A stretch of 64,000 bases of DNA from Dyadobacter subterraneus. GTDB lineage: Bacteria; Bacteroidota; Bacteroidia; Cytophagales; Spirosomataceae. Each line of letters opens with the position of its first letter. Position 1 is the first letter of the stretch. The notes under the pieces were generated by a model, which did no database searches, was not told the origin of the DNA, and saw only the letters and a program-made list of their open reading frames with translations. A program made the translations under genes and the position numbers. Location of the stretch: the NCBI RefSeq assembly GCF_015221875.1, contig NZ_JACYGY010000002.1, positions 1,053,573-1,117,572 of the forward strand. Reading direction: 5' to 3'. Shown one piece after another: positions 16,363 through 24,737 of the stretch.

Positions 16363-17554
16363 AGATCATGAAGGCGGCGGTTCCCGGTGGAATGAAATGA
16401 GCCGAATATGGACTGAGAGAGGTCATGAAATTACAGTTCTTGCTGGGATGACGCATTACATGGGAAATACTAAATCTCATTACGACGGAAAATATTTTCA
16501 TATTTCAACAAACCGGGATTCTGTAAATGTGATCCGTTGTCATGTTTGTACAGGCGATAAAAGTTTTGCCAGCAGGATATGGTCTTTTCTCTCATTTGTT
16601 GCTTCTGGAATCCTGGTGGGAATATTCATCACAAAAGAAAAATATGACATCATTATTGTCACCTCTCCTCCGCTGTTTGTTGGATTGATTGCGATTTTTT
16701 TGAGCTGGTGGAAGAATATTCCTTTTGTTTTTGAAGTCCGTGATCTTTGGCCGGAATCTGCCATTGATACCGGCGTTTTGAAAAATAAATACCTGATTCG
16801 TTTTTCATTCTGGTTTGAAAAATTGATGTATCGAAAAGCGAAAGGAATTTGTGTTTTAACACCCGCTTTTCAGGAGATTTTGATCAGAGAGAAAAACATC
16901 AATCCGGATAAAATTATTTGTATTCCGAACGGAGCAGATTTTATTTTTTCTGACAAATTACTCACTTCTTTTGATTCAGTTTCTTTTCGTAAAATCCATA
17001 ATCTTGAAGATAAACTGATTATAACCTACGTTGGAGCACATGGAATTGCCAATCATCTGACTCAGGTTTTGAAAACGGCAGAATTATTGATGGATACCAA
17101 TGTAATTTTTTTACTCATTGGAAATGGTCCGGAAAAATCAGATTTGGTTGAAGAGGCAAAACGTAAAAAACTTACCAATGTCCGTTTCATCGATTCTGTG
17201 TCCAAAAGTGAAGTCTTTAAATATATTCTGGCTTCTGATATCGGAACATCGGTTTTGAAGAAAGCGGATATTTTCAAAACCATTTATTCAAATAAAACTT
17301 TTGATTATTTGTCCTGTAAAAAGCCTGTTTTAATGGCCATTGATGGGATTTCAAGACAATTAATTGAGGAAGCCAATGCAGGGTTATTTGTTGAACCGGA
17401 AAATCCGGAAAATTTTGCCGATAAGATCAGATTTTATTTGGATAATCCTGACATCGTTAGACGGCAAGGAGATAATGGTTATGCCTATGTTAAAAATCAT
17501 TTCGACCGGGAAGTTTTGGCTAAGGTGTATTTGAATTATATTCGGGATCTTTGA
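16328..17554 (+). CDS. Glycosyltransferase family 4 (WbuB-like)
   Basis: A 408-residue GT-B enzyme beginning MRILLIHQFFLEDHEGGGSRWNEMSRIW, the opening seen in WbuB/capsule-type GT4 proteins. Motifs include VTSPPLFVGL, FEVRDLWPESAIDTG near residue 138, IPNGADF near 200, TYVGAHG near 237 and a nucleotide-sugar-binding E..E-type region (SNKTFDYLSCKKPVLMA near 322-338). It transfers a sugar to a lipid-linked or growing polysaccharide, probably on the cytoplasmic face. It is translationally coupled to the heparinase-like gene, so both likely serve one surface glycan, although no wider polysaccharide cluster adjoins. Confidence 0.9.
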   Translation: MRILLIHQFFLEDHEGGGSRWNEMSRIWTERGHEITVLAGMTHYMGNTKSHYDGKYFHISTNRDSVNVIRCHVCTGDKSFASRIWSFLSFVASGILVGIFITKEKYDIIIVTSPPLFVGLIAIFLSWWKNIPFVFEVRDLWPESAIDTGVLKNKYLIRFSFWFEKLMYRKAKGICVLTPAFQEILIREKNINPDKIICIPNGADFIFSDKLLTSFDSVSFRKIHNLEDKLIITYVGAHGIANHLTQVLKTAELLMDTNVIFLLIGNGPEKSDLVEEAKRKKLTNVRFIDSVSKSEVFKYILASDIGTSVLKKADIFKTIYSNKTFDYLSCKKPVLMAIDGISRQLIEEANAGLFVEPENPENFADKIRFYLDNPDIVRRQGDNGYAYVKNHFDREVLAKVYLNYIRDL

Positions 17555-17582
17555 AATGTTATTGATTTCAAATCTACCTTTG
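17551..17582 (+). promoter_or_regulatory. mgsA promoter
   Basis: TACCTTTG at 17575-17582 is a perfect -7 box, and TTG at 17551-17553 lies 21 bases upstream. The start codon follows 16 bases later. Confidence 0.55.
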
Positions 17583-17598
17583 ATAAACCGAATTTTAA

Positions 17599-18051
17599 AT
17601 GTCACATATCAGAAAAATAGCCTCCAGCAAACGCATAGCCATGGTTGCGCATGATAACCGGAAGGCTGAATTGCTGGACTGGGCAACCGCAAATCGTGCG
17701 TTATTATCCCAAAACATTTTATACGCCACGGGGACTACGGGAAGATTACTGGAAACGTTGTTGAACCAGCCCGTAACGTTGCTTTTGAGCGGCCCGCTTG
17801 GCGGCGATCAGCAGGTTGGTTCTATGATCGCCGAGGAAAAAATTGATTTACTGATTTTTTTCTGGGATCCTATGTCGGCCCAACCGCATGATCCGGATGT
17901 GAAAGCGTTGCTGCGCTTATGCGTTGTATGGAATATTCCGGTTGCCTCCAATCGTGCTACGGCAGATTTTTTATTTACATCTCCATTAATGAATGAAGAT
18001 TATTTTGCCGAACAGACGGATTATAGTAAATATTTGAACCGTGTTGTCTGA
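17599..18051 (+). CDS. mgsA: Methylglyoxal synthase
   Basis: A 150-residue protein with the complete MgsA pattern: [13 protein letters not shown] near the start, TGTTG near residue 48, [11 protein letters not shown] near 66-76 with the phosphate-binding Gly residues and catalytic Asp, [20 protein letters not shown] near 93-112 and [13 protein letters not shown]. It converts dihydroxyacetone phosphate to methylglyoxal, a bypass of lower glycolysis used under phosphate limitation or sugar overload. Own promoter; the next gene starts 47 bases downstream. Confidence 0.95.
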   Translation: MSHIRKIASSKRIAMVAHDNRKAELLDWATANRALLSQNILYATGTTGRLLETLLNQPVTLLLSGPLGGDQQVGSMIAEEKIDLLIFFWDPMSAQPHDPDVKALLRLCVVWNIPVASNRATADFLFTSPLMNEDYFAEQTDYSKYLNRVV

Positions 18052-18098
18052 ACTGAAATGAGCAGGTTAGGGTTTTTTCTTTGTACAAAAATACGCTC

Positions 18099-18719
18099 AT
18101 GAAGAACTTGTCAGATTTATTTCAAAGCGGAATTGAGAGAACAATTTATTCTTATTCCGATTATATGTTATTGATGGAATTGGTTGTAATGGAACAAAGA
18201 ACAACAGGGCCAAAACAATCCGAAGATTTAAACCATTATACAAAGTTGAATTTGCATAGGATGCAGCGTTTGAACAAAACTGTTGTCTTAAGTGAAAGTT
18301 TGAAAGTTGCGATAAACCAAATCCAGTTTCCTCAAACCTGGTATGTTTTGACGGAAGCCTGGTGTGGAGATGCAGCGCAAAATATTCCCGTATTGGCGGC
18401 TATTGCAAAATTAAATCCGTTAATTGATCTTCAACTTATTTTAAGAGATGAGAATCCTGATGTGATGGATGAATATCTCACCAACGGCGGACGTTCTATT
18501 CCAAAATTGATTGCAGTTGATGGAGAATTCAATGAGATTTTCAATTGGGGACCACGGCCAGCCGGCGCTCAGCGTATGATGGAGTTATACAAGGAGAATC
18601 CTGATAAGCCGTTTAAAGAATTTGCCGAGGATATTCACAAATGGTATTCGGTCGATAAAACATTATCCGTGCAAAAAGAATTGTTGGGCTTATTGGAAGG
18701 TGTTTCTGTTGAAAAGTAA
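18099..18719 (+). CDS. Thioredoxin-family protein with atypical single-Cys site
   Basis: About 206 residues. The C-terminal two thirds have a thioredoxin-like fold: TWYVLTEAWCGDAAQNIPVLAAIA, IDLQLILRDENPDVMDEYL and the cis-Pro loop GGRSIPKLIAVD. The usual CxxC is AWCGDAAQ, so only the first cysteine remains, a pattern seen in a Bacillus/Bacteroidota thioredoxin-like family of unknown substrate. It cannot form the usual internal disulphide. The ATG at 18099 is preferred over a TTG 18 bases upstream. A TTTCTTTG stretch just upstream resembles a -7 box. Confidence 0.8.
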   Translation: MKNLSDLFQSGIERTIYSYSDYMLLMELVVMEQRTTGPKQSEDLNHYTKLNLHRMQRLNKTVVLSESLKVAINQIQFPQTWYVLTEAWCGDAAQNIPVLAAIAKLNPLIDLQLILRDENPDVMDEYLTNGGRSIPKLIAVDGEFNEIFNWGPRPAGAQRMMELYKENPDKPFKEFAEDIHKWYSVDKTLSVQKELLGLLEGVSVEK

Positions 18720-18738
18720 GTTTTTTAATAGATTACTC

Positions 18739-18746
18739 TATCTTTG
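18739..18746 (+). promoter_or_regulatory. -7 box for the nuoI-nuoJ-nuoK cluster
   Basis: TATCTTTG matches TAnnTTTG exactly and lies about 60 bases before the proposed nuoI start, in the gap after the thioredoxin-like gene. The cluster is thus probably its own transcription unit. Confidence 0.5.
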
Positions 18747-18809
18747 CAATAGGCTTATTTTCGGATTTCCCGGATGTAGTAACGAATTGAAAATTGAGAC
18801 CTGCTAACG

Positions 18810-20447
18810 TTGTCGACTTACTTTAAAAACATATCGGAAGGAATCAGTACCACTTTAACGGGTATGAAACTGACGTTACGCCATTTATTTGAGGCGAGAA
18901 CGCGTCGGTCTAATAATGATATCCGTTCGAATAATTTCTATGATTTGCAGGATGGTATGGTTACCATTCAATATCCTCAGGAAACAATTCCTATTCCGGA
19001 TAATGGCCGTTATCGTCTGCACAATGAAATGGACGACTGCATTGTCTGTGATAAATGCGTAAAGGTTTGTCCGGTCGATTGTATTGAAATTGAGCCTATT
19101 AAAGCAATTGAAGAAGTGGGTCGCGCTTCGGACGGTTCGCCGATACGTCTTTATGCGGCGAAATTTGATATTGATATGGCGAAGTGCTGCTACTGCGGAC
19201 TTTGTACAACGGTTTGTCCGACGGAATGTCTTACGATGACGAAGACTTTCGATTACAGCGAAATGGATATCCGGGATATGGTCTATAATTTCGGAAACCT
19301 GACAGCTGACGAAGCACAGGAAAAACGAGATTTACTTGAACAATTCCAAAAAGAAAAAGAAGCATTAAAGGCAGCACAAAAACCTGCTGTTCCTTCGGAA
19401 GTAATGGCAAAAGCGCCTGCTGCACGCCCTGCTTTCAAACCAACAATCAAGCCAAAACAGGAAGAAGTTGCTGCAAAAGAGGAGTCCGCGGAAGTGGAAA
19501 CGCCAAAGCCAAAACCAGTATTCCAGCGAAGAATACCTGCTCCGGTAGAAGCAAAATCTGAAAGTGATGTAACACCGGAAGAAATTGTTGAAAAACCGGC
19601 CGCTAAATTGCCTTTCAAACCTTCTATGAAACCTAAGGTTGAACCTTCGGAAGTAAAAGAAGAAACTAATACAGAAGCGGATGAAACTCCGAAAGCGAAA
19701 CCAGCTTTCAGGCCATCTATGAAACCCAAAACAGAAACGGCTTCCGAAGCTGAATCTAAGGTTTCGAATTCAGAAGAAACTGCTCAGGCAAAACCAGCTT
19801 TCCGCCCAACTATGAAGCCGAAGCCGGTGATGGAGTCAGAGGAATTGGTATCTGGTGAAGAAGTGAAGAGTGAGGAGGTAAAAGCCAAACCAGCGTTTCG
19901 CCCTACAATGAAACCAAAGATTGAGGAAACTCCACCTGCTGAAATAACACCTGAAATTTCCGCAGAACCAGTTGCTCCAAAACCAGCTTTCAAACCAACA
20001 ATGAAGCCAAAAGCTCCTGTTCCAGAAACTCCGGAAGCAGCGGTTGAAAAGGGTGAAAATGAAGAAATAAAAGCCAAATCAGCGTTTCGTCCCACGATGA
20101 AACCAAAGGTTGAGGAAACTCCGTCTGCTGAAATAACACCTGAAATTTCAGAAGAACCAGTTGCTCCCAAACCGGCTTTCAGACCAACAATGAAGCCAAA
20201 AGCTCCTGCTTCTGAAACTCCGGAAGCAATGGGTGAAAAGGTAGAAAATCAAGACGTAAAAGCAAAGCCGGCGTTTCGTCCCACAATGAAACCAAAGGTT
20301 GAGCCGCCGGTTTCAGAGATGCCTGAGATTAAAATTGAAAATAAAACAGAGCAGGATATAACAGAGCCAAAAGAGGAAACTCCAAAGCCTAAACCGGCAT
20401 TTCGACCGACCATGAAGCCGAAGCCAAAATCACCTGATCAGGAATAA
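18810..20447 (+). CDS. nuoI: Complex I subunit NuoI with a long PAFRPTMKPK-repeat tail
   Basis: A 545-residue protein; ordinary NuoI has about 160-200. Residues 1-155 are a complete NuoI: an amphipathic N-terminus (TGMKLTLRHLF) and two [4Fe-4S] motifs, CIVCDKCVKVCP (Cys 77, 80, 83, 87) and CCYCGLCTTVCP (Cys 126, 129, 132, 136). Residues about 165-190 form a charged helix. The remaining roughly 355 residues are low-complexity Pro/Lys/Glu-rich, carrying ten copies of a PAF(R/K)P(T/S)MKPK motif spaced about 30 residues apart. The start appears to be TTG at 18810; the first ATG (18864) would cut the conserved N-terminus. The subunit carries electrons to quinone in the cytoplasmic arm, so the tail should be cytoplasmic. 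Function of the tail is unknown. Confidence 0.9.
   Translation: MSTYFKNISEGISTTLTGMKLTLRHLFEARTRRSNNDIRSNNFYDLQDGMVTIQYPQETIPIPDNGRYRLHNEMDDCIVCDKCVKVCPVDCIEIEPIKAIEEVGRASDGSPIRLYAAKFDIDMAKCCYCGLCTTVCPTECLTMTKTFDYSEMDIRDMVYNFGNLTADEAQEKRDLLEQFQKEKEALKAAQKPAVPSEVMAKAPAARPAFKPTIKPKQEEVAAKEESAEVETPKPKPVFQRRIPAPVEAKSESDVTPEEIVEKPAAKLPFKPSMKPKVEPSEVKEETNTEADETPKAKPAFRPSMKPKTETASEAESKVSNSEETAQAKPAFRPTMKPKPVMESEELVSGEEVKSEEVKAKPAFRPTMKPKIEETPPAEITPEISAEPVAPKPAFKPTMKPKAPVPETPEAAVEKGENEEIKAKSAFRPTMKPKVEETPSAEITPEISEEPVAPKPAFRPTMKPKAPASETPEAMGEKVENQDVKAKPAFRPTMKPKVEPPVSEMPEIKIENKTEQDITEPKEETPKPKPAFRPTMKPKPKSPDQE
19911..20288 (+). repeat. Tandem 189-bp duplication inside the nuoI tail
   Basis: Bases 19911-20099 and 20100-20288 are two in-frame copies of a 63-codon unit that differ at scattered positions. 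Each holds two PAFRPTMKPK-type motifs. A partial third unit follows. Shorter, more diverged copies of the 10-residue motif continue on both sides. Confidence 0.85.
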
Positions 20448-20459
20448 CTTATTGAACAA

Positions 20460-20984
20460 ATGGAAATAGCGGCTTTTTATGCTTTCTCGGGATTGGCGAT
20501 CGTAGCAGCGCTTTTTATATTGTTTTCAAAAAACCTTATTTATGCGGCTTTTGCCTTATTCCTGACATTTCTGGGTGTTGCCGCATTGTACGTGCTGGCG
20601 GGAGCAGATTTTCTGGCCGTGACGCAAATTATGGTTTATGTTGGTGGAATTCTGGTACTGCTGATTTTTGGTATCATGCTTACCCAACAGGCAGACAGAA
20701 CAGCAGTCTCTTCAACACCAAACCGGGTGATGGTATCCATAACCAGACAATTTTCTGGGTTTATCGTCGGAGCAGGTTTGTTTGGTTTTCTTTCCTACGT
20801 TATTGCAACCTCAAATTTCAAAATGACGGGAGAAACAAATATTTCCCGGTCAACTTTAAAAACCATTGGTGTTGAATTGATGACAAGCCATCTTTTGCCT
20901 TTTGAAATCGCCGCTATACTTTTACTGGTTGCATTAATTGGCGCCGCTTATCTTGCCTTAAACAGAAATCCCGCTCATGATTAA
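20460..20984 (+). CDS. nuoJ: Complex I membrane subunit NuoJ (paralogue 1)
   Basis: A 174-residue membrane protein with five predicted helices. The NuoJ signature is present: GADFLAVTQIMVYVGGILVLLIFGIML near residues 48-75, and LLPFEIAAILLLVALIGAAYLA near the end. It belongs to the proton-pumping membrane arm. It differs clearly from the other NuoJ at 56991-57509 (few identical residues outside the motif), so they are distinct lineages rather than a recent duplication. It follows nuoI by 12 bases and overlaps nuoK by 8. Confidence 0.93.
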   Translation: MEIAAFYAFSGLAIVAALFILFSKNLIYAAFALFLTFLGVAALYVLAGADFLAVTQIMVYVGGILVLLIFGIMLTQQADRTAVSSTPNRVMVSITRQFSGFIVGAGLFGFLSYVIATSNFKMTGETNISRSTLKTIGVELMTSHLLPFEIAAILLLVALIGAAYLALNRNPAHD

Positions 20985-21288
20985 TATTCCGGTAGAACAT
21001 TATCTGATTGTTGCAGCCGCGTTATTCAGCATCGGCCTGGCAATAGCCATTACCAAACAACATTTAATTGGTATTTTACTGGGTATTGAATTGATGCTGA
21101 ATGCCGTCAATATTAATCTGATTGCGTTTAGTCGACATGATCCCGAAAGAATCGGGGGGCAGCTTTTTGCTCTTTTTGTGATTGTGGTTGCGGCTGCGGA
21201 AGTTACGGTTGCCCTGGCAATTATTCTTCGCGTTTACGGTCATTTCCGTTCCGTAGATCCGGATAAGATCAATCAATTGAAGAAATAA
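20977..21288 (+). CDS. nuoK: Complex I membrane subunit NuoK
   Basis: A 103-residue protein with three membrane helices and the NuoK features: HYLIVAAALFSIGLAIA, LIGILLGIELMLNAVNINLIAF (with the conserved Glu of helix 2) and LFALFVIVVAAAEVTVALAIIL (the second conserved Glu). These glutamates belong to the proton channel. It is the only nuoK in the window, and nuoL, nuoM and nuoN do not follow it. Confidence 0.95.
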   Translation: MINIPVEHYLIVAAALFSIGLAIAITKQHLIGILLGIELMLNAVNINLIAFSRHDPERIGGQLFALFVIVVAAAEVTVALAIILRVYGHFRSVDPDKINQLKK

Positions 21289-21328
21289 AAGAGATTAATT
21301 TGAAAACAAATCTATACCTGCCACGTTT

Positions 21329-21775
21329 ATGAATTGGTTGTTCCTGGCGCTGGCCTTTATGATCGGAATGGCAAATACATTGCAGTCTGGTGTGAATGCA
21401 CAGCTTCGTGTAGCTTTGGGAAATCCTTTGATGGCTGCAATTACTTCATTCAGCTTCGGACTTTTCGTTTTACTGGTAGCCTTTCCTTTTTTCAATCAAA
21501 ATCCGATACCAACCTTAGCAACCTTCCGGGAAGTAAGTTTGTGGAAATATGCCGGTGGATTCCTGGGTGCTTTTTATGTTGTAACGGTTATTTTTATTGT
21601 GAAGGATATCGGCCCGGCTAATTTGATCTGTTTGGTAATAGCCGGACAAATGTTAGCCGCAATGGTCATCGACCACTACGGCTTGCAAGGTTTTGCAGTA
21701 CATCCAATCAGTTTCGCCAGAATTTGTGGCGGAATATTGCTAATCGCGGGCGTTTATCTGATCCTGAAAAATTAA
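21329..21775 (+). CDS. DMT-family permease (YdcZ/DUF606 type)
   Basis: A 148-residue protein with five hydrophobic segments, beginning LFLALAFMIGMANTLQSGVNAQLRVALGNPLMAA, which is the DUF606 signature (Q.GVNA.L....GNP). It also has KYAGGFLGAFYVV, AGQMLAAMVIDHYGL and a final helix. Such small exporters belong to the drug/metabolite transporter superfamily; the substrate is unknown. It starts 40 bases after nuoK and could be read through from it. It ends tail to tail with the next gene, overlapping by 4 bases. Confidence 0.85.
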   Translation: MNWLFLALAFMIGMANTLQSGVNAQLRVALGNPLMAAITSFSFGLFVLLVAFPFFNQNPIPTLATFREVSLWKYAGGFLGAFYVVTVIFIVKDIGPANLICLVIAGQMLAAMVIDHYGLQGFAVHPISFARICGGILLIAGVYLILKN

Positions 21776-22293
21776 GGAATACGGTTAAAAACAAATAAAT
21801 CCATAAATTCCCACTTATTATTTTCCAGTTTCCCTCTTCTGATCACCAGCTGATTTTGCGTTCTTCTTTCATAAATAATACGAACAGAAATGTCATCTTT
21901 TTCAAAAAGAGCCTGATTTTTCTTTGCTTCAATAAAATTATAAGTATCCGAAACTTCCTTTTCTTCTAAGGAAATCATGCCCGGTTTGAAATGTTTCACA
22001 TGCGCAACAGGTCCTTTTTCTGTTTGTTCAAAAGCAAATAATTCATACAATGTAGCTTTTCCATCTTTCACCATACGGATAAATCCAACGATATTATCTC
22101 CTTCCGGAGCCGTCCATGAAGCTTCGATGGTTCCGCCATTATAGTTTCCTTTCCAGCGTCCGTCCAGAAAGTTGATATCTTTCAGACTTCCTGTGGTTGT
22201 GGGAGTCTGGGCATTCACTGAGAAACAAGTCAGCGCGAAAACAATTAGAAAAGATAAAATTTTACTAAAACTGAATTTGTTGAGATGAGTCAT
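21772..22293 (-). CDS. Secreted DUF6265-like protein
   Basis: A 173-residue protein with a signal peptide (ILSFLIVFALTCFSVNA, cleaved before Q) and a lipocalin-like body: INFLDGRWKGNYNGGTIEASWTAPEGDNIVGFIRMV, then strands ending in MDLFVFNRIP. I associate the W.G...G...E.W..P.G....G..R pattern with DUF6265. Function unknown. Probably periplasmic and transcribed alone. Confidence 0.7.
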   Translation of the reverse strand: MTHLNKFSFSKILSFLIVFALTCFSVNAQTPTTTGSLKDINFLDGRWKGNYNGGTIEASWTAPEGDNIVGFIRMVKDGKATLYELFAFEQTEKGPVAHVKHFKPGMISLEEKEVSDTYNFIEAKKNQALFEKDDISVRIIYERRTQNQLVIRRGKLENNKWEFMDLFVFNRIP

Positions 22294-22373
22294 ATGGATT
22301 TAGGTTTTATTAAAATGCCAAATTAGAAGTTATTTTTCAATTTAATCGAATCGCATTAGCATATTAATGTTTT

Positions 22374-22410
22374 GAACAAAAAAATAACCGCCCAAACTTC
22401 GGGCGGTTAT
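22374..22410 (-). terminator. Terminator of the PurF-type gene
   Basis: Perfect 10-bp stem ATAACCGCCC/GGGCGGTTAT with a 7-base loop. On the minus strand it is followed by a T-rich run. Confidence 0.85.
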
Positions 22411-22437
22411 CACAAAATATAATAAGAAATTCTTCTA

Positions 22438-24330
22438 TTAGTAAGCTCTTTCCAGCTTGCCTTCGTGCGAATTTGCAAATGCTTTATTTACTACTTTATT
22501 TCCACCCGGTGTTGGATAATTTCCTGTAAAATACCAGTCACCCACATGGTTTGGACAAGCTTTATGAAGATTATCAACCGTTTGGAAAATCACAGAAAGC
22601 TCAGCATTCAGATCTTTCGGACGAATAATTTCAGCAATTGAATTTGAAATTTCTTCATCTGTAAAAGGATCATAAAGTGCTTTTACGTAATTCGTATGGA
22701 ATGAATTCTTCGTTGCGATCGAAGCCACAGCCTGTGTGTAAACTTCTTCGATTAAATCCTCCATGTTACGGTCTTCCAGTAATTTCAACACCGCTCTGAA
22801 AGCAACAAAGTCCTTCATTTTCGACATGTCAATACCATAACAATCTGGGAAACGGATTTGCGGAGCAGACGATACAACAACAATTTTCTTAGGCTGCAAT
22901 CTGTCAAGCATTGTTAAAATACTCTTCTCTAACGTAGTACCACGAACAACAGAATCGTCGATAATCACCACAGTATCAACGCCTTTCCGAACTACTTCAA
23001 ATGTTGTATCGTACACATTTGAAACCATATCATCACGAAGTGCATCAGCCGTAATAAACGTTCTGGATTTTACATCTTTCGTTACAAGCTTTTCAATACG
23101 TGGACGGAAAGAAAGTACTTTTTCAAGGTCAGCTTCAAAAAGAATTCCGTCCATAATAGCCTGTTTCCTTTTCTTTGCAAGATATTCTTCCAGACCTTCA
23201 ATCATTCCTAAAAATGCTGTTTCAGCAGTATTTGGAATATATGAGAAAATCGTGTTTTCAAGATCGTAATTGATCTCTTTCAGGATCTGCGGGATCAATA
23301 ATTTACCAAGCTGCTTGCGCTCGTAGTAAATATCCGGATCAGTTCCTCTTGAAAAATAAATACGCTCAAAACTACATGAACGTTTTTCTAAACGAGGTAA
23401 AATCGGGAATTCGTTATATTCTCCGTTTTTATCGATTATAAGTGCAGAACCAGGTGTAATTTCCTGAATCTGAGAATATTCAACATTAAATGCAGCCTTA
23501 ATCGCTTGTTTTTCAGAAGCAACTACAACCACTTCGTCATCAGCATAATAAAAAGCAGGACGAATTCCGGCCGGGTCACGAATTACAAAAGAAGCTCCAT
23601 AACCCGTCAAACCACACATTGCGTATCCACCGTCAAAATCACGGCAAGATCTATATAGAAGTCTCTGTAAATCAATATTTTCTTCGATCACATCCGATAA
23701 AGTCGGATTTTCATAAATTCCTTTGAAGCGATCGAAGACACGTTGGTTTTCCTCATCAAGGAAATGTCCAATTTTTTCCATTACAGTAACGGTGTCAACT
23801 TTCTCTTTTGGATGCTGGCCCAATGATACCAGTTTGCCAAAAAGTTCATCAACGTTAGTCATGTTAAAATTCCCAGCCATAACCAGATTCCGGCTTCTCC
23901 AGTTACTCTGACGTAACATTGGATGACAGTTTTCTACTTCATTGGTGCCATGCGTTCCGTAACGCAAATGTCCCAGCCAAACTTCTCCGGTAAATGCAAG
24001 ATTTTCCTGTAACCATTTGGCATCTGTAATACGTTCTTTATTATTCTTCAGTCCTTTCCTGAATTTCTTGTGAATTTTCGAGAAAATGTCGGTAAGTGGC
24101 TGAGGTTCTACTGATCTGTAACGGCTGATATAGCGTTTTCCAGGTGGTACATCGATTTTGATGTTGGCAACTCCGGCTCCATCTTGTCCCCGGTTAACCT
24201 GTTTTTCCATCATTACTGAAAGCTTGTGCACGGCATATAGCGGCGTGTCGTACTTGTCAATGTAGTATTGAAATGGCTTTCTTAGACGGATAAGTGCTAT
24301 TCCGCACTCATGCTTTATGGCGTCGCTCAT
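22438..24330 (-). CDS. purF: Long amidophosphoribosyltransferase-type protein
   Basis: A 630-residue protein. The glutamine amidotransferase class II domain starts at Cys9 (HECGIALIR), which would become the N-terminal nucleophile after removal of eight residues, with RGQDGAG, GHLRYGTHG and GNFNMTN as family motifs. The C-terminal phosphoribosyltransferase domain has the PRPP loop VVIIDDSVVRGTT at about residue 450. The reaction is the first step of purine synthesis. It is about 130 residues longer than usual PurF, with insertions and a C-terminal extension. Long forms are known in Bacteroidota, so the genome may have a second, shorter PurF and this may be a paralogue. Single-gene unit. Confidence 0.85.
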   Translation of the reverse strand: MSDAIKHECGIALIRLRKPFQYYIDKYDTPLYAVHKLSVMMEKQVNRGQDGAGVANIKIDVPPGKRYISRYRSVEPQPLTDIFSKIHKKFRKGLKNNKERITDAKWLQENLAFTGEVWLGHLRYGTHGTNEVENCHPMLRQSNWRSRNLVMAGNFNMTNVDELFGKLVSLGQHPKEKVDTVTVMEKIGHFLDEENQRVFDRFKGIYENPTLSDVIEENIDLQRLLYRSCRDFDGGYAMCGLTGYGASFVIRDPAGIRPAFYYADDEVVVVASEKQAIKAAFNVEYSQIQEITPGSALIIDKNGEYNEFPILPRLEKRSCSFERIYFSRGTDPDIYYERKQLGKLLIPQILKEINYDLENTIFSYIPNTAETAFLGMIEGLEEYLAKKRKQAIMDGILFEADLEKVLSFRPRIEKLVTKDVKSRTFITADALRDDMVSNVYDTTFEVVRKGVDTVVIIDDSVVRGTTLEKSILTMLDRLQPKKIVVVSSAPQIRFPDCYGIDMSKMKDFVAFRAVLKLLEDRNMEDLIEEVYTQAVASIATKNSFHTNYVKALYDPFTDEEISNSIAEIIRPKDLNAELSVIFQTVDNLHKACPNHVGDWYFTGNYPTPGGNKVVNKAFANSHEGKLERAY

Positions 24331-24737
24331 GAGAAGAATAATGAGTTAGAAATATGAACATTTGCTGGCTGCAAATCTTATTCCTTTTTTAATAATTTGT
24401 TAACGAACGAAAATCGTCGTTAGTTCGTAAACCCAGAATAAAGGTACAAATCCTTTCTCTTAAAAAACTTCTAATGTGTAGGATTTTTTATTGTTGTGAC
24501 GATAATTAGATGGCAGAAGTATCCTGAAAGATGAAGACAGCTACAAGGAGCTATGATTATGAAAAGATTAACACTATTTATTTATATATTAAGGGAGTAA
24601 CGACTAATTGAAACCCATGAAAAAGTTTTTAAATTTTTTTAAATATTTTCTTAATACTAGGATAATATTTCACCCAGACATAGAATTTATTCTGTTGCAA
24701 AGCTGAGTTTCATTCGCGAAAAGTATAAACATAAAGC
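24331..24737. other. Intergenic region between the PurF-type gene and recO
   Basis: About 400 AT-rich bases between divergent genes. The only signal is a weak minus-strand -7-like TACCTTTA (24439-24446) for the PurF-type gene. No RNA structure or convincing small gene was found. Confidence 0.4.

Noticed and set aside
19784..20170. Long minus-strand open frame with repeats of GFIVGRKAGFA
   Set aside because: It is the antisense image of the NuoI repeat tail; the plus frame holds the NuoI domain, and the repeats make several frames look open.
19421..20440. Regularly spaced DNA repeats that might suggest a CRISPR array
   Set aside because: The repeats are in-frame codon repeats of a protein motif, with variable third bases and related, not unique, spacers.
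24553..24600. 15-codon frame (MIMKRLTLFIYILRE) with an AAGGAG stretch 3 bases upstream
   Set aside because: Too short to support and this phylum rarely uses Shine-Dalgarno sites; no promoter close by.
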